This document shows positions 1 to 7,660 of a stretch of DNA of 64,000 nucleotides, in pieces. The notes under the pieces are model-generated. The model was not told the origin of the DNA. It made no database searches and saw only the letters and a list, made by a program, of their open reading frames with translations. The position numbers were made by a program, and so were the translations under genes. Position 1 is the stretch's first letter. Each line of letters starts with the position of its first letter. The stretch is from Pedobacter sp. WC2423. Lineage in GTDB: Bacteria; Bacteroidota; Bacteroidia; Sphingobacteriales; Sphingobacteriaceae. Where the stretch lies: the NCBI RefSeq assembly GCF_040822065.1, contig NZ_CP162005.1, forward strand, positions 4,216,001 through 4,280,000, in the 5' to 3' direction.

Positions 1-268
1 TTTTGGGCTTTCAAGTGATGCGGGAATTATCGAATGGCAGAAACGATTTGAGAAGTTTGGATCATCTGGACTAGAACCGCGACCTAAAGGAAGACTACCG
101 ATGGCATATAAGGAGAATCCAGCAAACAAGCGAAAACCGAGAAAATCGGATAGGCCACTTACCCGTGAGGAAGAGCTTTTACGGGAAAATGAATATTTAC
201 GTGCAGAGAATGCCCTGCTAAAAAAGCTCCAGGCCTTAGTTCAAGCCGAAAACAAGCGCAAGCCATAA
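1..268 (+). CDS. IS3-family transposase OrfA, C-terminal part (partial)
   Basis: This is the last 88 codons of the helix-turn-helix subunit OrfA; position 1 is the third base of a codon, so reading starts at 2. The visible residues cover the second helix-turn-helix, a basic linker and the C-terminal heptad-repeat helix (EELLRENEYLRAENALLKKL) used for OrfA/OrfAB dimerisation in this family. The stop TAA overlaps the orfB start by one base (TAATG). A slippery A-AAA-AAG at 220-226 lies in the correct frame for a -1 shift into orfB. It is incomplete only because the window begins inside it. Confidence 0.93.
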   Translation, partial: FGLSSDAGIIEWQKRFEKFGSSGLEPRPKGRLPMAYKENPANKRKPRKSDRPLTREEELLRENEYLRAENALLKKLQALVQAENKRKP

Positions 269-1107
269 TGGAACTAAGGCATCAGTTCGACCTGGATACC
301 CTGTTGAATTGTATTAGCATGGCAAGAAGTACATTTTATTATTATTCTAAGAAGGCCAGTTTGCCTGATAAATACGAACAGGTCAAGATCCAGATCAACA
401 AGGTCTATCATGCCCATAAAGGTCGCTTCGGCTATCGGCGCATTACCTTGCAACTGAAACGGGTCGGAATGGCTATTAACCATAAGACTGTATTTAGATT
501 GATGGGAGAAATGAGGTTGAAGAGCCTGATCAGGATAAAAAAATACAGGTCTTATAGGGGCAAGCTAGGGAAAATAGCTCCAAATATCCTTAATAGGAAT
601 TTCAAGGCTAACCAACCTATGCAAAAATGGGCCACAGATGTTACAGAATTCAAAGTCAAGGGAAAGAAATTGTACCTCTCTCCAATAATAGACCTGTTCA
701 ATCAGGAGATTATCAGCTATGAACTCACTGACAGGCCGGTTTTCAAGGGAGTATTGGACATGCTCAAAAAAGTATTACCACAAGCTAGGAATACTTCTCA
801 GTTAGTCTTGCATTCTGACCAGGGATGGCAATACCAGATGCCAAAGTATCAGCAACTGCTAAAAGCAAATGGGATTATCCAAAGTATGTCCAGAAAAGGT
901 AATTGCTTAGATAATGCTATAATTGAAAACTTTTTCGGAACCTTAAAATCGGAACTCTTCTACTTAAATGAATATGAATCGACAGATCAGCTCAAAAAAG
1001 ATATAAATGACTATATCTGGTACTACAACAAGGAACGAATAAAATTGAACTTAAACGGAATGAGCCCGATGGAATATCGGGCTCATTATAACAAATCTAA
1101 TAACTAA
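268..1107 (+). CDS. IS3-family transposase OrfB (DDE integrase domain)
   Basis: A 279-residue catalytic subunit of an IS3-family (IS150-like) transposase that cuts and joins DNA at the element ends. An N-terminal HTH_21-like region (FGYRRITLQL) precedes an rve-type integrase core. The acidic triad can be read as D in WATDVTEF, D in LHSDQGWQY and E in NAIIENFFGTLK, followed by the conserved YNxxR-like YYNKERI. It starts at the ATG that overlaps the orfA stop and would normally be made both alone and as an OrfAB fusion by -1 frameshifting. The protein is identical to the copy at 44845-45684. It appears intact. Confidence 0.96.
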   Translation: MELRHQFDLDTLLNCISMARSTFYYYSKKASLPDKYEQVKIQINKVYHAHKGRFGYRRITLQLKRVGMAINHKTVFRLMGEMRLKSLIRIKKYRSYRGKLGKIAPNILNRNFKANQPMQKWATDVTEFKVKGKKLYLSPIIDLFNQEIISYELTDRPVFKGVLDMLKKVLPQARNTSQLVLHSDQGWQYQMPKYQQLLKANGIIQSMSRKGNCLDNAIIENFFGTLKSELFYLNEYESTDQLKKDINDYIWYYNKERIKLNLNGMSPMEYRAHYNKSNN

Positions 1108-1135
1108 ATTTGTCTAAACTTTTGGGGGCAGTCCA

Positions 1136-1152
1136 TTGGGGCAGCCTTTTAT
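1136..1152 (-). terminator. Probable 3' half of a terminator split by the IS
   Basis: Directly after the IS end the sequence reads TTGGGGCAGCCTTTTAT. A GC-rich arm followed by T residues looks like the right arm of a rho-independent terminator, and on the minus strand it sits just beyond the DUF4270 stop, where a terminator is expected. The other arm would be outside the window. This is inference by analogy with the IS at 44269, which is clearly inside a terminator. Confidence 0.4.
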
Positions 1153-1169
1153 ATCCTGAGTGCTAAAAA

Positions 1170-2654
1170 CTAATTAGGGTTCTTAACGTAATAAATATTA
1201 AGTCTTATTTTTCGGTTCGCAGGGTTATTAAATGAACCGATAACAGCTCTTCCTGCTGAGGTTGCATAAGGTTGTAAATTAAATTCAGTTGTAGCTGTCG
1301 GTACCAAATATGTTCCGTAATCTACAGTTTTTCCGTCAACAATATCCTGAATATAGCTGGTTACGACAAACGTATAGCTTTTTTTCGTTTTATCATAAAA
1401 CCCTCCGAATGGTAATAATGCCCGCGGATCACCTGATGGATTATTCGTTGAGGCCACATTATTATCCGGTAAATTTTGTCTTTGTTTCGCAAGATCCAAT
1501 CTGTATAAAGAAAGACGAGGTGGTATTTTAAATGGAACTGAATCTGTAGGGTCGCTGATGTCAATCACTAATTCAGCTTTATTAATAACAATTTTTCCAA
1601 TGGAAGCTTTCAGGTTTTTCAGGTAAGGAAATGTTATCTTGTTCCTTACTCCGCTCATCGCCTGCAAATAAGTTACTGCGTAATCTGCGGGAGTTTTTAC
1701 CTGGGCTGCAATTGCTGTATTCGTGTAATCATGTTTTACAGTTGCTGCAACTGGCCCTGCAGGTGCAGATATCGGGAACATTGCTGCTACTGTATCTCTG
1801 AGCGTTGTCGTTGTTGCATTTTGTTTTTTATAATAAATCTCCAGGTTAGAGCTGCTGCCAGCAAAATTAAGGAACATGACTGCCCCAGGTTTTCCTGAAG
1901 CCAGGCTTGCAGTTACTTTTAAGCCTTTAAAGGCAGCTGCTAAATTAGCATTTGTACTTAAAGTTACAGAGTCCAGTGCCATGATCTTACTTTTGATCAA
2001 TGCTGGTGATAATTTAATTCTTAATTGAGGACCAGCATTATATGCAGTGTCTGCTGCGCCAGCAATTACTCTGACAACTCTCACAGAGGTGTTCGGCCTT
2101 GGTGTTATTGTTGCAGAACCAAGAAGATCGGTTGATGCGTAATCCGTAGTATTCAGGAAGCCGTTTTGAGTGGAAAGGTTCGAGTTTAACTGAGTTACTC
2201 TAACATTGAATGTTGAAGTACTGTCTCCGTAAAACTGGGCAAGCTGACTTCCGATAGTTGCCTGAACTGCAGCTGGAACTGCGGTATTTGTTGCATAAGA
2301 CATTACCAGCACTGCCGAGTCAATTTCAGCAGCTTTGCCAAAACTATACCCTGTACTGCCTGGTAAGGTAACTGCCATAGCCAGATTTGCTGTAGTTGAA
2401 CCGAAAATCGGATCAGTCATTTGTCCAAGTGGATATCTGACCAATCCAACCGCTGAAGTTGCAGTTGCAGGAGGATATGTTGAGGCAGGGTCATCTAATT
2501 CAGTGCGGGAAGTAACCGTAACTGTATCCAGAAGAATCCCTGTAGCTGCGGTAGCAGGATTAATATCTAAACCGATAGTACTGGAGTCTTTACAAGACGA
2601 AAAAAGAAAAAGACTTATCAACAGGGTCAATAAGTCTAGTTTTGAAAATTTCAT
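1170..2654 (-). CDS. DUF4270 family lipoprotein
   Basis: A 494-residue secreted lipoprotein. Residues 1-20 form a signal peptide ending in a lipobox (LFSSC), so the mature protein should be lipidated and exported to the outer membrane region. The rest is rich in T, S, A, V and beta-type segments, with no catalytic motif I can recognise. The DUF4270 call rests on overall character and on location: in many Bacteroidota a DUF4270 gene follows a glycogen-synthase-like gene next to panC, as here. It starts 23 bases after the stop of the GT5-like gene and is probably in the same transcript. The function of the family is not established. Confidence 0.8.
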   Translation of the reverse strand: MKFSKLDLLTLLISLFLFSSCKDSSTIGLDINPATAATGILLDTVTVTSRTELDDPASTYPPATATSAVGLVRYPLGQMTDPIFGSTTANLAMAVTLPGSTGYSFGKAAEIDSAVLVMSYATNTAVPAAVQATIGSQLAQFYGDSTSTFNVRVTQLNSNLSTQNGFLNTTDYASTDLLGSATITPRPNTSVRVVRVIAGAADTAYNAGPQLRIKLSPALIKSKIMALDSVTLSTNANLAAAFKGLKVTASLASGKPGAVMFLNFAGSSSNLEIYYKKQNATTTTLRDTVAAMFPISAPAGPVAATVKHDYTNTAIAAQVKTPADYAVTYLQAMSGVRNKITFPYLKNLKASIGKIVINKAELVIDISDPTDSVPFKIPPRLSLYRLDLAKQRQNLPDNNVASTNNPSGDPRALLPFGGFYDKTKKSYTFVVTSYIQDIVDGKTVDYGTYLVPTATTEFNLQPYATSAGRAVIGSFNNPANRKIRLNIYYVKNPN

Positions 2655-2677
2655 AATTAATTTAATAATACCTGAGT

Positions 2678-3508
2678 TTATGCTATTGAAACCAATTCAT
2701 CATTCGAGATTTCTTCATATAAAGCGTAGAAGTTCTCGAAATTTTCGGTTAAATTAAAGGCTAAAGTTGGCTTATTTGAATCTTTAACAAATTTTAACAC
2801 ATCAGCATCAATTTTTTCATCAGCCAGAACTACAGCGTCCGAGTAAGTAATTGCACCAATATGCAAAGTATTGCTGTCTGCATTTTCGAAAACTTTGGTG
2901 TCGTCTGCTGTCATGTTGTTCATCACTGCTTTTTTATGCAAATCAGCATGTAAAGTTTCAGTGAAGCAGTTTTCATAAACAGAATAAACAACTTTAGAGT
3001 TCTTGAATGTAGGGTCGTTTTTGTAAGAAGTTTTGATGTAAACAGGAACCAGTGAAGTCATCCAGCCATGGCAATGTACAATGTCCGGTGCCCAGCCTAA
3101 TTTTTTAACAGTTTCCAGTGCGCCTTTACAAAAGAAGATTGTTCTTTCGTCATTGTCTGCATAAAACTTGTTTTCTTTATCTCTGAATACATACTTGCGC
3201 TGGAAATAATCTTCATTATCCAGGAAGTAAACCTGCATACGGGCTGCTGGAATAGATGCGACTTTGATAATAAGCGGGTTGTCATTGTCATCAATCATGA
3301 TGTTCATTCCCGATAAACGAATAACTTCGTGCAGCCTGTTCCTCCGTTCATTGATGTTACCGAACCTTGGCATAAGAATACGGATCTCAAATCCTTTTTC
3401 CTGCATAGCCTGAGGTAATTGACGGGTAATCTCTGAAATTTTGGTGAGTTCCAGGAAAGGCGACATCTCGTGTGTAACAATCAGTAGCTTCGTTTTTGCC
3501 ATCTCCAT
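2678..3508 (-). CDS. Glycogen/starch synthase-like protein, GT5 N-terminal domain only
   Basis: A 276-residue protein resembling only the N-terminal Rossmann half of bacterial glycogen synthase (GT5): VTHEMSPFLELTK near the start, a PRFGNINERRNRLHEV segment, and PDIVHCHGWMTSLVPVYIKT around residue 140, which is the typical GlgA HxHxW-like region. Full GlgA is about 480 residues, so the C-terminal nucleotide-binding half is missing. The KTGGL motif that contacts ADP-glucose in GlgA is here LTKISE, that is, degenerate. A stand-alone protein of this length beside panC and DUF4270 is a recurring arrangement in Bacteroidota, so it is not a recent truncation. True glucan synthase activity is doubtful. 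The start could be the first ATG (MEM) or the third codon. Confidence 0.8.
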   Translation of the reverse strand: MEMAKTKLLIVTHEMSPFLELTKISEITRQLPQAMQEKGFEIRILMPRFGNINERRNRLHEVIRLSGMNIMIDDNDNPLIIKVASIPAARMQVYFLDNEDYFQRKYVFRDKENKFYADNDERTIFFCKGALETVKKLGWAPDIVHCHGWMTSLVPVYIKTSYKNDPTFKNSKVVYSVYENCFTETLHADLHKKAVMNNMTADDTKVFENADSNTLHIGAITYSDAVVLADEKIDADVLKFVKDSNKPTLAFNLTENFENFYALYEEISNDELVSIA

Positions 3509-3622
3509 ATTTGTGAATAAATATTTATGTTAAAGAAAAGATAATCAAGGGGCAAAGGTAAGCAATTTATTCAAATTTATCAATATCTTGCTTAGATGTT
3601 TTGTTGGGATTATATAATTAAC

Positions 3623-3630
3623 CAACTTTG
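3623..3630 (+). promoter_or_regulatory. Candidate -7 element for panC
   Basis: CAACTTTG matches the Bacteroidota -7 consensus TAnnTTTG except for the first base. It lies between the divergent GT5-like gene and panC. If it is the promoter, the TTG at 3628 cannot be the start codon, and translation would begin at the TTG at 3655. Confidence 0.35.
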
Positions 3631-3654
3631 GACTTTGAAATTTTACAACCCGGT

Positions 3655-4494
3655 TTGGAAGTTATAAATACAATAGCAGGATTAAATAGCTTGCTGAAGC
3701 CACTGAAACTGGCTCAACAAAAAATAGCATTAGTGCCTACAATGGGTGCTTTGCATAAAGGACACGTATCTCTGGTCAAGATTGCTCAACAACATGCAGA
3801 TGTTGTAGTGTGCAGTATTTTCGTGAATCCAACGCAGTTTACTGACCCTAAAGACCTGGAAAAATATCCAAGGCCGCTCCAGCATGATATTGAAATGTTG
3901 CAGGATGCGGGATGTGATTATGTGTTCATGCCGTCCGTAAAAGAGATGTACCCTGTGCCTGAAAATTGGCATATTGACCTCGGACCGGCAGAATTTCTGC
4001 TGGAAGGAGAGTTCAGAAGAGGACATTATCAGGGCGTAACGCAGATCGTTAAGAAACTTTTTGATGCCGTTGATCCTGATGTGGCATTTTTTGGTCAGAA
4101 AGATTTTCAACAGGTGCTGATGATCCGTAACATGGTTGCTCATTTCAATTTGCCGCTAAAAATTGTTTCCTGTCCGATTATCAGGGAAGAAGATGGGCTG
4201 GCTATGAGTTCCAGAAATATTCACCTTTCCGCTATAGAGCATGAGCATGCGTTAGTATTGAGTAAGGCGTTGATTTATGTAAGAGATCATTTTCAAACCG
4301 AAAGCATAGAAAATTTATTAAAAGAGGCCATAGCTATTATTCAAAGTGTAAAAGGAGTAGAACTCGATTATTTTACTATTGCAAACAGCGAGACGCTTCT
4401 TCCTGAAAAAGATAAAGCAGCGCAGCATCTCGTTGCGCTGGTTGCAGCAAAAGTCGGAGATACCAGGCTGATTGATAACATGATGCTGAACTGA
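3655..4494 (+). CDS. panC: Pantothenate synthetase
   Basis: Condenses pantoate with beta-alanine using ATP in the cytoplasm, the last step of pantothenate and so of CoA synthesis. The 279 residues contain the adenylate-forming HxGH signature in PTMGALHKGH (about residues 27-36), VVCSIFVNPTQF, GHYQGVTQIVKKLF, FFGQKDFQQ and the KMSKS-like AMSSRN near residue 182, all typical of PanC. No ATG lies at the 5' end. I chose TTG at 3655 because it puts the N-terminus level with E. coli PanC; TTG at 3628 adds nine residues and falls inside the candidate promoter. It is followed 44 bases later by panD, which supplies the beta-alanine. Confidence 0.95.
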   Translation: MEVINTIAGLNSLLKPLKLAQQKIALVPTMGALHKGHVSLVKIAQQHADVVVCSIFVNPTQFTDPKDLEKYPRPLQHDIEMLQDAGCDYVFMPSVKEMYPVPENWHIDLGPAEFLLEGEFRRGHYQGVTQIVKKLFDAVDPDVAFFGQKDFQQVLMIRNMVAHFNLPLKIVSCPIIREEDGLAMSSRNIHLSAIEHEHALVLSKALIYVRDHFQTESIENLLKEAIAIIQSVKGVELDYFTIANSETLLPEKDKAAQHLVALVAAKVGDTRLIDNMMLN

Positions 4495-4526
4495 CAAGAA
4501 TTAGAATGAATCAATATAATATTATC

Positions 4527-4534
4527 TAACTTTA
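4527..4534 (+). promoter_or_regulatory. Candidate -7 element four bases before the panD start
   Basis: TAACTTTA is one base off TAnnTTTG and ends four bases before the panD ATG. If used, the transcript would start on or next to the start codon. No -33 TTG at the usual spacing is visible. Confidence 0.45.
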
Positions 4535-4538
4535 CAGC

Positions 4539-4889
4539 ATGATTATCGAGATATTAAAATCGAAAATACACCGTGTCAGAGTGACACAGGCGGAATTAAA
4601 CTATGTGGGCAGCATCACAATTGATGAGGACCTGATGGATGCCGCGAATATCATTGCTAATGAAAAGGTGCAGATTGTCAATAATAATAACGGGGCAAGA
4701 TTTGAAACCTATGTGATTAAAGGTGAGCGCGGTAAAGGTACAGTCTGTTTAAATGGTGCAGCTGCAAGGCAGGTACAGGTTGGGGATACTTTAATTATTA
4801 TTTCTTATGGCTCTTTACCTATTGAAGAAGCCAAATTGTATAAGCCTATCCTGGTCTTCCCTGATGATAACAATCATCTTCTGAAATAA
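4539..4889 (+). CDS. panD: Aspartate 1-decarboxylase, pyruvoyl-dependent
   Basis: Decarboxylates L-aspartate to beta-alanine for pantothenate synthesis. The 116-residue proenzyme has the usual length and is self-cleaved between Gly24 and Ser25 (NYVGSITID), the serine becoming the pyruvoyl cofactor. The Lys9 (SKIHRVRVT) and Tyr22 regions and the GAARQVQVGDTLIIISY segment around residues 71-87 also match PanD. It follows panC in the same direction but has its own promoter-like element, and a strong hairpin follows the stop codon. Intact and confidently identified. Confidence 0.97.
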   Translation: MIIEILKSKIHRVRVTQAELNYVGSITIDEDLMDAANIIANEKVQIVNNNNGARFETYVIKGERGKGTVCLNGAAARQVQVGDTLIIISYGSLPIEEAKLYKPILVFPDDNNHLLK

Positions 4890-4897
4890 TTATTTTT

Positions 4898-4931
4898 CTG
4901 AAAGATACTATGCAACCATAGTATCTTTCAG
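4898..4931 (+). terminator. Hairpin after panD
   Basis: CTGAAAGATACTATG pairs perfectly with CATAGTATCTTTCAG across a CAAC loop (15 bp stem). The T-tract after it is short (TTTG), so it may terminate weakly or protect the 3' end of the panD mRNA. Confidence 0.7.
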
Positions 4932-4941
4932 TTTGAAATAC

Positions 4942-4949
4942 TAAATTTG
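4942..4949 (+). promoter_or_regulatory. -7 element for the acyl-CoA dehydrogenase gene
   Basis: TAAATTTG fits TAnnTTTG exactly and lies 30 bases before the ATG at 4980. A TTG that could extend the reading frame upstream (4947) is inside this element, which argues against that longer start. Confidence 0.6.
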
Positions 4950-4979
4950 GCAAAAAGTAATTTTCCAAAAATAATTATT

Positions 4980-6119
4980 ATGCTATTTCAACTAAGTGAA
5001 GAACAATTGATGATCCAGCAGGCTGCGAGGGATTTCGCGCAGCATGAATTAAAGCCTGGTGTAATTGAAAGAGATGAACATCAAAAATTTCCGGCAGAGC
5101 AGGTGAAAAAGCTTGGCGAACTGGGTTTTTTGGGAATGATGGTTTCAGAAGAGTTCGGTGGAAGCGGATTAGATGCGGTTTCATACGTACTGGTTATGGA
5201 AGAGCTTTCTAAAATTGATGCCTCGGCTTCAGTTGTGGTTTCTGTTAATAATTCTTTAGTTTGCTATGGCTTAGAGGCTTATGGCTCTGAATTTCAAAAA
5301 GAAAAATATCTTAAACCTTTAGCTTCAGGACAACAGATCGGTGCATTTTGTTTATCTGAGCCAGAAGCAGGTTCTGATGCAACCTCTCAGCAGACCACTG
5401 CCGAAGATAAAGGTGATTATTATCTGTTAAACGGAACAAAAAACTGGATTACCAACGGAAGCAATGCTTCTACTTACCTGGTTATTGCACAGACGCATCC
5501 TGATCTTAAGCATAAAGGAATCAACGCTTTTATTGTAGAAAAAGGAATGGAAGGCTTTACCATCGGTCCGAAAGAGAATAAAATGGGGATCCGGGGGTCT
5601 GATACGCATTCTCTTATGTTCAATGATGTAAAAGTTCCTAAGGAAAACAGAATTGGTGAGGATGGATTCGGATTTAAATTTGCAATGAAAACTTTAGAGG
5701 GTGGCCGTATTGGTATTGCTGCTCAGGCGCTTGGTATAGCTGCTGGTGCATATGAACTGGCACTTGCTTATGCTAAACAACGTAAATCATTCGGTAAACC
5801 AATTGCAGAACATCAGGCGATTGCGTTTAAATTAGCAGATATGGCTACAAGTATTGAAGCGGCAAGAATGCTGGTTTATAAAGCTGCCTGGTTAAAAGAT
5901 CAGGGCTTACCTTATACACTTGCAGGTTCTATGGCCAAATTATATGCTTCTAAAGTAGCTATGGATGTGACAGTCGAGGCTGTTCAAGTGCATGGTGGTT
6001 ATGGATTTGTTAAAGAGTACCATGTAGAGCGTTTGATGCGTGATGCAAAAATTACACAAATTTATGAAGGTACCTCTGAGATCCAGCAAATGGTAATTTC
6101 AAGAGAGATATTAAGATAA
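4980..6119 (+). CDS. Acyl-CoA dehydrogenase, short-chain type
   Basis: FAD enzyme that oxidises acyl-CoA to trans-2-enoyl-CoA and passes electrons to ETF. The 379 residues have the family length and show an N-terminal helical domain, the FAD signature CLSEPEAGSD near residue 123, the WITNGSNA strand, RIGIAAQALGIA and the C-terminal helical domain with the catalytic glutamate in IYEGTSEIQ near residue 364. Closest in character to butyryl-CoA dehydrogenases; the exact substrate cannot be told. Start ATG at 4980 (MLFQLSEEQ) is preferred to an upstream TTG that lies within the promoter. No ETF or other beta-oxidation gene is adjacent. Confidence 0.94.
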   Translation: MLFQLSEEQLMIQQAARDFAQHELKPGVIERDEHQKFPAEQVKKLGELGFLGMMVSEEFGGSGLDAVSYVLVMEELSKIDASASVVVSVNNSLVCYGLEAYGSEFQKEKYLKPLASGQQIGAFCLSEPEAGSDATSQQTTAEDKGDYYLLNGTKNWITNGSNASTYLVIAQTHPDLKHKGINAFIVEKGMEGFTIGPKENKMGIRGSDTHSLMFNDVKVPKENRIGEDGFGFKFAMKTLEGGRIGIAAQALGIAAGAYELALAYAKQRKSFGKPIAEHQAIAFKLADMATSIEAARMLVYKAAWLKDQGLPYTLAGSMAKLYASKVAMDVTVEAVQVHGGYGFVKEYHVERLMRDAKITQIYEGTSEIQQMVISREILR

Positions 6120-6146
6120 CAAATTGATCAAAAATAAAATCTGAAT

Positions 6147-6187
6147 AAAAGGCCATTTTCCAGGTAGAAAATGGCCTTTTATTTTTT
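6147..6187. terminator. Bidirectional terminator
   Basis: AAAAGGCCATTTTC pairs with GAAAATGGCCTTTT around a CAGGTA loop, with A residues before and eight T residues after. It separates the convergent dehydrogenase and holin-like genes and should work on both strands. Confidence 0.9.
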
Positions 6188-6535
6188 TTAATCGTTATCA
6201 GTACCGGCAATCGTACCAAATAAAGCTTTGATTATAGCTACTACAATGGCCAGAAATGCAGCAGCAAAGAAGCCTGAAGTATTAAATCCGGACATCATAC
6301 TATCTACTAATAAGATCATTAACACGGTAATGATGAAAGACATCAGGCCCAGTGTCAAAAAATTGATCGGGAAAGTAAGCAATCTTAAAATAAAACCAAT
6401 AGTCGCATTGGCCAGTGCAATCAGCACGGCAGCGATGATAGCAGTACCGAACCCGTCGATATGAACGCCCGGAACAAGATAGGAACCCAGCAGCATAGCC
6501 AGACCCATCAATAAAATTTCAATAATAAGTTTCAT
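6188..6535 (-). CDS. Phage holin family 4 / YvlD-like small membrane protein
   Basis: A 115-residue hydrophobic protein with four predicted membrane segments (about residues 3-22, 28-50, 55-76 and 86-108), with the GxxLVPGVHIDGFGTAIIAAVLIALANATIG pattern typical of the YvlD/mycobacterial phage-holin IV superfamily; that stretch is quoted here only by its key residues P22, G23, D27 and the ALAN at 41-44. Such proteins are common in bacteria without phage context and some are linked to envelope stress, but a role here is unknown. It is divergent from the lipoprotein gene at 6554 with only 18 bases between start codons. A shared terminator lies at its 3' end. Confidence 0.82.
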   Translation of the reverse strand: MKLIIEILLMGLAMLLGSYLVPGVHIDGFGTAIIAAVLIALANATIGFILRLLTFPINFLTLGLMSFIITVLMILLVDSMMSGFNTSGFFAAAFLAIVVAIIKALFGTIAGTDND

Positions 6536-6553
6536 AATGTTTAGTTTTAAAAA

Positions 6554-6988
6554 ATGTACAGCCGTTTATTAAAATTAGCTCCGGTGCTGTTTGGAATTGC
6601 TTATTTAATGTCATGTTCCTCAGCAAATAATAAGCCACTTTCTATCCGGTTTTCATCGGATAGCACTGCAATTATCTTTTCAGACATTGATCCTGCTGGT
6701 TTAGGATTGATCAGAAACATTCCCGGGGTAGATACTGCGCATGCTGATTTAATTACTGTTTTAGAGACGAATGCTGACGAGGATACTACCGGCATGGAAC
6801 ATAATGTACCTGGTAAACTGGAAGTAACGGACAGTACTTTGGTTTTCAGGCCTGATGAATCATTTATTTCAGGAAAAAATTATTTAGTCGTCTCCTATAT
6901 GAATGCGAAGTTTGCCAGCACGGAGAAGATAATCAGCGGCCGGCTAAATCACAGTGTAAAGCCTCAGCAGGTCGTGCTAAAGCGTTAA
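6554..6988 (+). CDS. Hypothetical lipoprotein
   Basis: A 144-residue protein I do not recognise. Residues 1-20 form a lipoprotein signal (FGIAYLMSC, then SSANNK), and the remainder is a soluble domain with alternating beta-type segments and several D/T-rich turns. The C-terminus is basic (SVKPQQVVLKR). The start codon lies 18 bases from that of the divergent holin-like gene, leaving little room for a promoter, so its -33/-7 region probably overlaps that gene's 5' end. It ends 205 bases before rimP and is unlikely to be in that operon. Confidence 0.7.
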   Translation: MYSRLLKLAPVLFGIAYLMSCSSANNKPLSIRFSSDSTAIIFSDIDPAGLGLIRNIPGVDTAHADLITVLETNADEDTTGMEHNVPGKLEVTDSTLVFRPDESFISGKNYLVVSYMNAKFASTEKIISGRLNHSVKPQQVVLKR

Positions 6989-7121
6989 GTCTTTAATTCG
7001 TCTTCATTTTATTTTTTTTTATTTTCTGTTTCAGGCTGTTATTTAATTTTTTAAATTAGTTCTGGTAAACGGCATATGGATTTACAAGCGGTATTTGTTT
7101 TTATTTTTGAAATAAAATCCC

Positions 7122-7129
7122 TACCTTTG
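7122..7129 (+). promoter_or_regulatory. -7 element of the rimP-nusA-infB operon
   Basis: TACCTTTG fits TAnnTTTG exactly. A TTTG at 7094-7097 could act as the -33 element, although the spacing is longer than the usual 19. Transcription would start at about 7135, at the first base of the leader hairpin region. Confidence 0.65.
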
Positions 7130-7138
7130 CACTGATAT

Positions 7139-7179
7139 AGAGGGGCAAGAGGGGGCAGATGTCCCCTCTTTTCTTTTAT
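7139..7179 (+). promoter_or_regulatory. Terminator-like leader hairpin before rimP (candidate attenuator)
   Basis: AGAGGGGGC (7148-7156) pairs with GTCCCCTCT (7161-7169) over the loop AGAT, followed by TTTCTTTTAT: a rho-independent terminator shape. A second 5' arm, AGAGGGGC at 7139-7146, could compete for the same 3' arm. The structure starts within a few bases of the predicted transcription start and lies before the rimP ATG at 7194, so it could control read-through into the operon. NusA, encoded downstream, is a known termination factor and could feed back. Confidence 0.6.
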
Positions 7180-7193
7180 CCGCAAATTGGTTT

Positions 7194-7658
7194 ATGCAAG
7201 TAGAGAAGAGAGTAACAGAATTAGTAGAGGAAAAAATTTCGGACAGACCGGAGTTATTTTTAGTTGAGGTGAAGTTGTTGCCTGGCAATAAGTTAATCAT
7301 TCATGTGGATGGTGATCAGGGCATCAGTATTCAGGATTGTGCTGCAATTAGCAGACATGTCGGATTTCATCTGGAAGAAGAAAATACTATTGAGAAAGCA
7401 TATAATCTGGAGGTTTCTTCTCCTGGTGTTGGCGAACCTTTAAAGCTTCAAAGACAGTATGAGAAAAACATCGGACGCGAATTGAGTGTTAAAGTTACCG
7501 GAGGTGATATTATGGAAGGAAAGCTGCTGGATGTCAATGAGCAGTCGATCACCATGGAAGCGAAAGTAAAAGAAAAAGGAAAGAAAGCACAATTGGTTGA
7601 AACCAGTCTGGACTTTAGTAATATAATAGAAACAAAGGTTTTAATTTCATTTAAATAA
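7194..7658 (+). CDS. rimP: Ribosome maturation factor RimP
   Basis: Needed for maturation of the 30S ribosomal subunit. The 154 residues show the RimP N-terminal domain (ELFLVEVKLLPGNKLIIHVDGDQGISIQDC, key residues D46, G47, D48 and the following DCAAISR) and the conserved EVSSPGVGEPL motif near residue 83, then a C-terminal SH3-like barrel. It is the first gene of rimP-nusA-infB, the standard bacterial order, with two bases between its stop and the nusA start. Expression is likely to depend on the leader hairpin just upstream. Confidence 0.95.
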   Translation: MQVEKRVTELVEEKISDRPELFLVEVKLLPGNKLIIHVDGDQGISIQDCAAISRHVGFHLEEENTIEKAYNLEVSSPGVGEPLKLQRQYEKNIGRELSVKVTGGDIMEGKLLDVNEQSITMEAKVKEKGKKAQLVETSLDFSNIIETKVLISFK

Positions 7659-7660
7659 AA

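Larger units (their letters stand above)
1..1135 (+). mobile_element. IS3-family insertion sequence, copy A (5' end cut by window edge)
   Basis: Position 1 corresponds to position 44578 of the complete copy at 44269-45712, and the two sequences match at a constant offset of 44577 bases with no difference noticed. The visible part holds the end of orfA, all of orfB and the right terminal inverted repeat, which ends at 1135 in CAGTCCA. The left end, and so the target duplication of this copy, lies outside the window. Identity to copy B implies a recent transposition or gene conversion. The flank that follows (from 1136) looks like the 3' arm of a terminator. Confidence 0.95.

Noticed and set aside
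4947..4979. TTG start for the acyl-CoA dehydrogenase giving 11 extra residues
   Set aside because: The TTG lies inside an exact TAnnTTTG promoter element and the extra residues do not fit the family N-terminus.
6188..6535. Phage remnant suggested by the holin-like gene
   Set aside because: No lysis, capsid or integrase genes are near; YvlD-like proteins are normal chromosomal membrane proteins.
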